From a virus, in the IMG/VR virus record IMGVR_UViG_3300020200_000050, positions 1-46,602 of that record: DNA of 46,602 bases; one strand, given 5' to 3'. This document shows, piece after piece, positions 46,420 to 46,602 of the stretch. How positions within the stretch are numbered: the first letter of the stretch is position 1; each line of letters starts with the position of its first letter. Both the position numbers and the translations under genes were made by a program. Below the pieces are notes generated by a model, which saw nothing but the letters and a program-made list of their open reading frames with translations, made no database searches and had not been told where the DNA came from.

Positions 46420-46602
46420 ATGGAAAAACAAATTAGTGCCGTAGAATGGTTATTTGCTAACCTAAATATTTCAAAATCCACCCGCTATATCAATATTGAA
46501 GTATTTGAACAAGCCAAAGCAAAAGAGAGAGTTCAAAAGGCAGAGGAATACCTAAAAGGATTCAAAGATGGTAAAGAATATCAGATAAAATTAGATGAAT
46601 TA
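46420..46602 (+). CDS. Hypothetical phage protein (3' truncated)
   Basis: Starts one base after the smpB stop and runs off the window; 61 codons seen. The start (MEKQISAVEWLFANLNISKS) and a later FEQAKAKERVQKAEEY resemble short phage proteins of unknown role that have AVEWLF and EQAK motifs. Likely in the smpB operon. Confidence 0.55.
   Translation, partial: MEKQISAVEWLFANLNISKSTRYINIEVFEQAKAKERVQKAEEYLKGFKDGKEYQIKLDEL

Noticed and set aside
1-46602. CRISPR arrays, insertion sequences, integrase and tRNA genes
   Set aside because: No regularly spaced direct repeats, transposase or integrase motifs, or cloverleaf-like sequences were seen; the only tandem repeats code for Pro/Thr or Thr linkers.

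Overview
The window is an AT-rich, very gene-dense stretch (genes mostly touch or overlap by 1-14 bases, almost no non-coding DNA) of a large tailed dsDNA bacteriophage, most likely one infecting Bacteroidota (Flavobacteriia-like host). Host evidence: the phage sigma factor closely resembles the primary sigma of Bacteroidota; several genes carry promoters of the Bacteroidota type (TTTG, 19 bases, TAnnTTTG); Shine-Dalgarno sequences are essentially absent; a small Hc1-type histone H1-like protein and SprB-type adhesin repeats, both typical of that phylum, are encoded. Phage evidence: a T4-type gp46/gp47 recombination nuclease pair, DnaG-type primase, RuvC-like resolvase, amidase endolysin, Dam and N6/N4 methylases, an HNH enzyme, DUF932, DUF3310 and PcfJ-like proteins, and fibre-like structural proteins.

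Layout. (1) 1-8760: mostly minus-strand block of secreted-looking, Cys- and Pro/Thr-rich fibre or adhesin proteins, with a RuvC-like resolvase at its end and a GT-A-like glycosyltransferase inside. (2) 8839-19176: plus-strand replication and recombination block: primase, PD-(D/E)XK nuclease, a string of tiny genes, gp47-like nuclease, cysteine synthase, a coiled-coil protein, a free-standing HNH enzyme, small proteins and gp46-like ATPase. (3) 19177-20608: a perfect host-type promoter, a small acidic protein, the sigma factor and a terminator. (4) 20631-24034: membrane and lysis-like genes (endolysin, two spanin-like proteins). (5) 24034-26514: two modular acidic proteins that look like head or core components. 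(6) 26564-30926: small conserved proteins, Hc1-like protein, DnaJ, Dam. (7) 30957-38322: LRR/WCT-domain protein, DUF932, PcfJ-like protein, thioredoxin, glutaredoxin, small basic protein, second LRR-like protein. (8) 38369-46602: unknown genes, type II glutamine synthetase, DUF3310, a lipoprotein, an N6/N4 methylase, a hydrophobic DPTG protein, a DHH phosphoesterase, DUF192, NUDIX, a candidate small RNA, SmpB and a truncated last gene.

How it works together. Two promoter types are visible. Host-type promoters precede genes for early or middle tasks (gp47, sigma operon, DUF932, SmpB). A different box, TATTTAT, lies 4-32 bases before the start codons of fibre genes and of a set of genes whose products begin with a short basic/amphipathic segment ending in Ile/Val-x-Glu. 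That ending matches the T4 prohead-protease cleavage rule (Leu/Ile-x-Glu), so I propose that these late genes encode cargo packed into the capsid and delivered with the DNA. This is the main candidate for an undescribed system here. A second unusual point is that two Pro/Thr-repeat genes end at a stop codon while the -1 frame stays open through the repeat and on for 25 more codons, suggesting frameshifting, phase variation or recombination in fibre genes.

Limits: all family calls come from reading motifs, no database search was run, and about a third of the genes are unrecognised.
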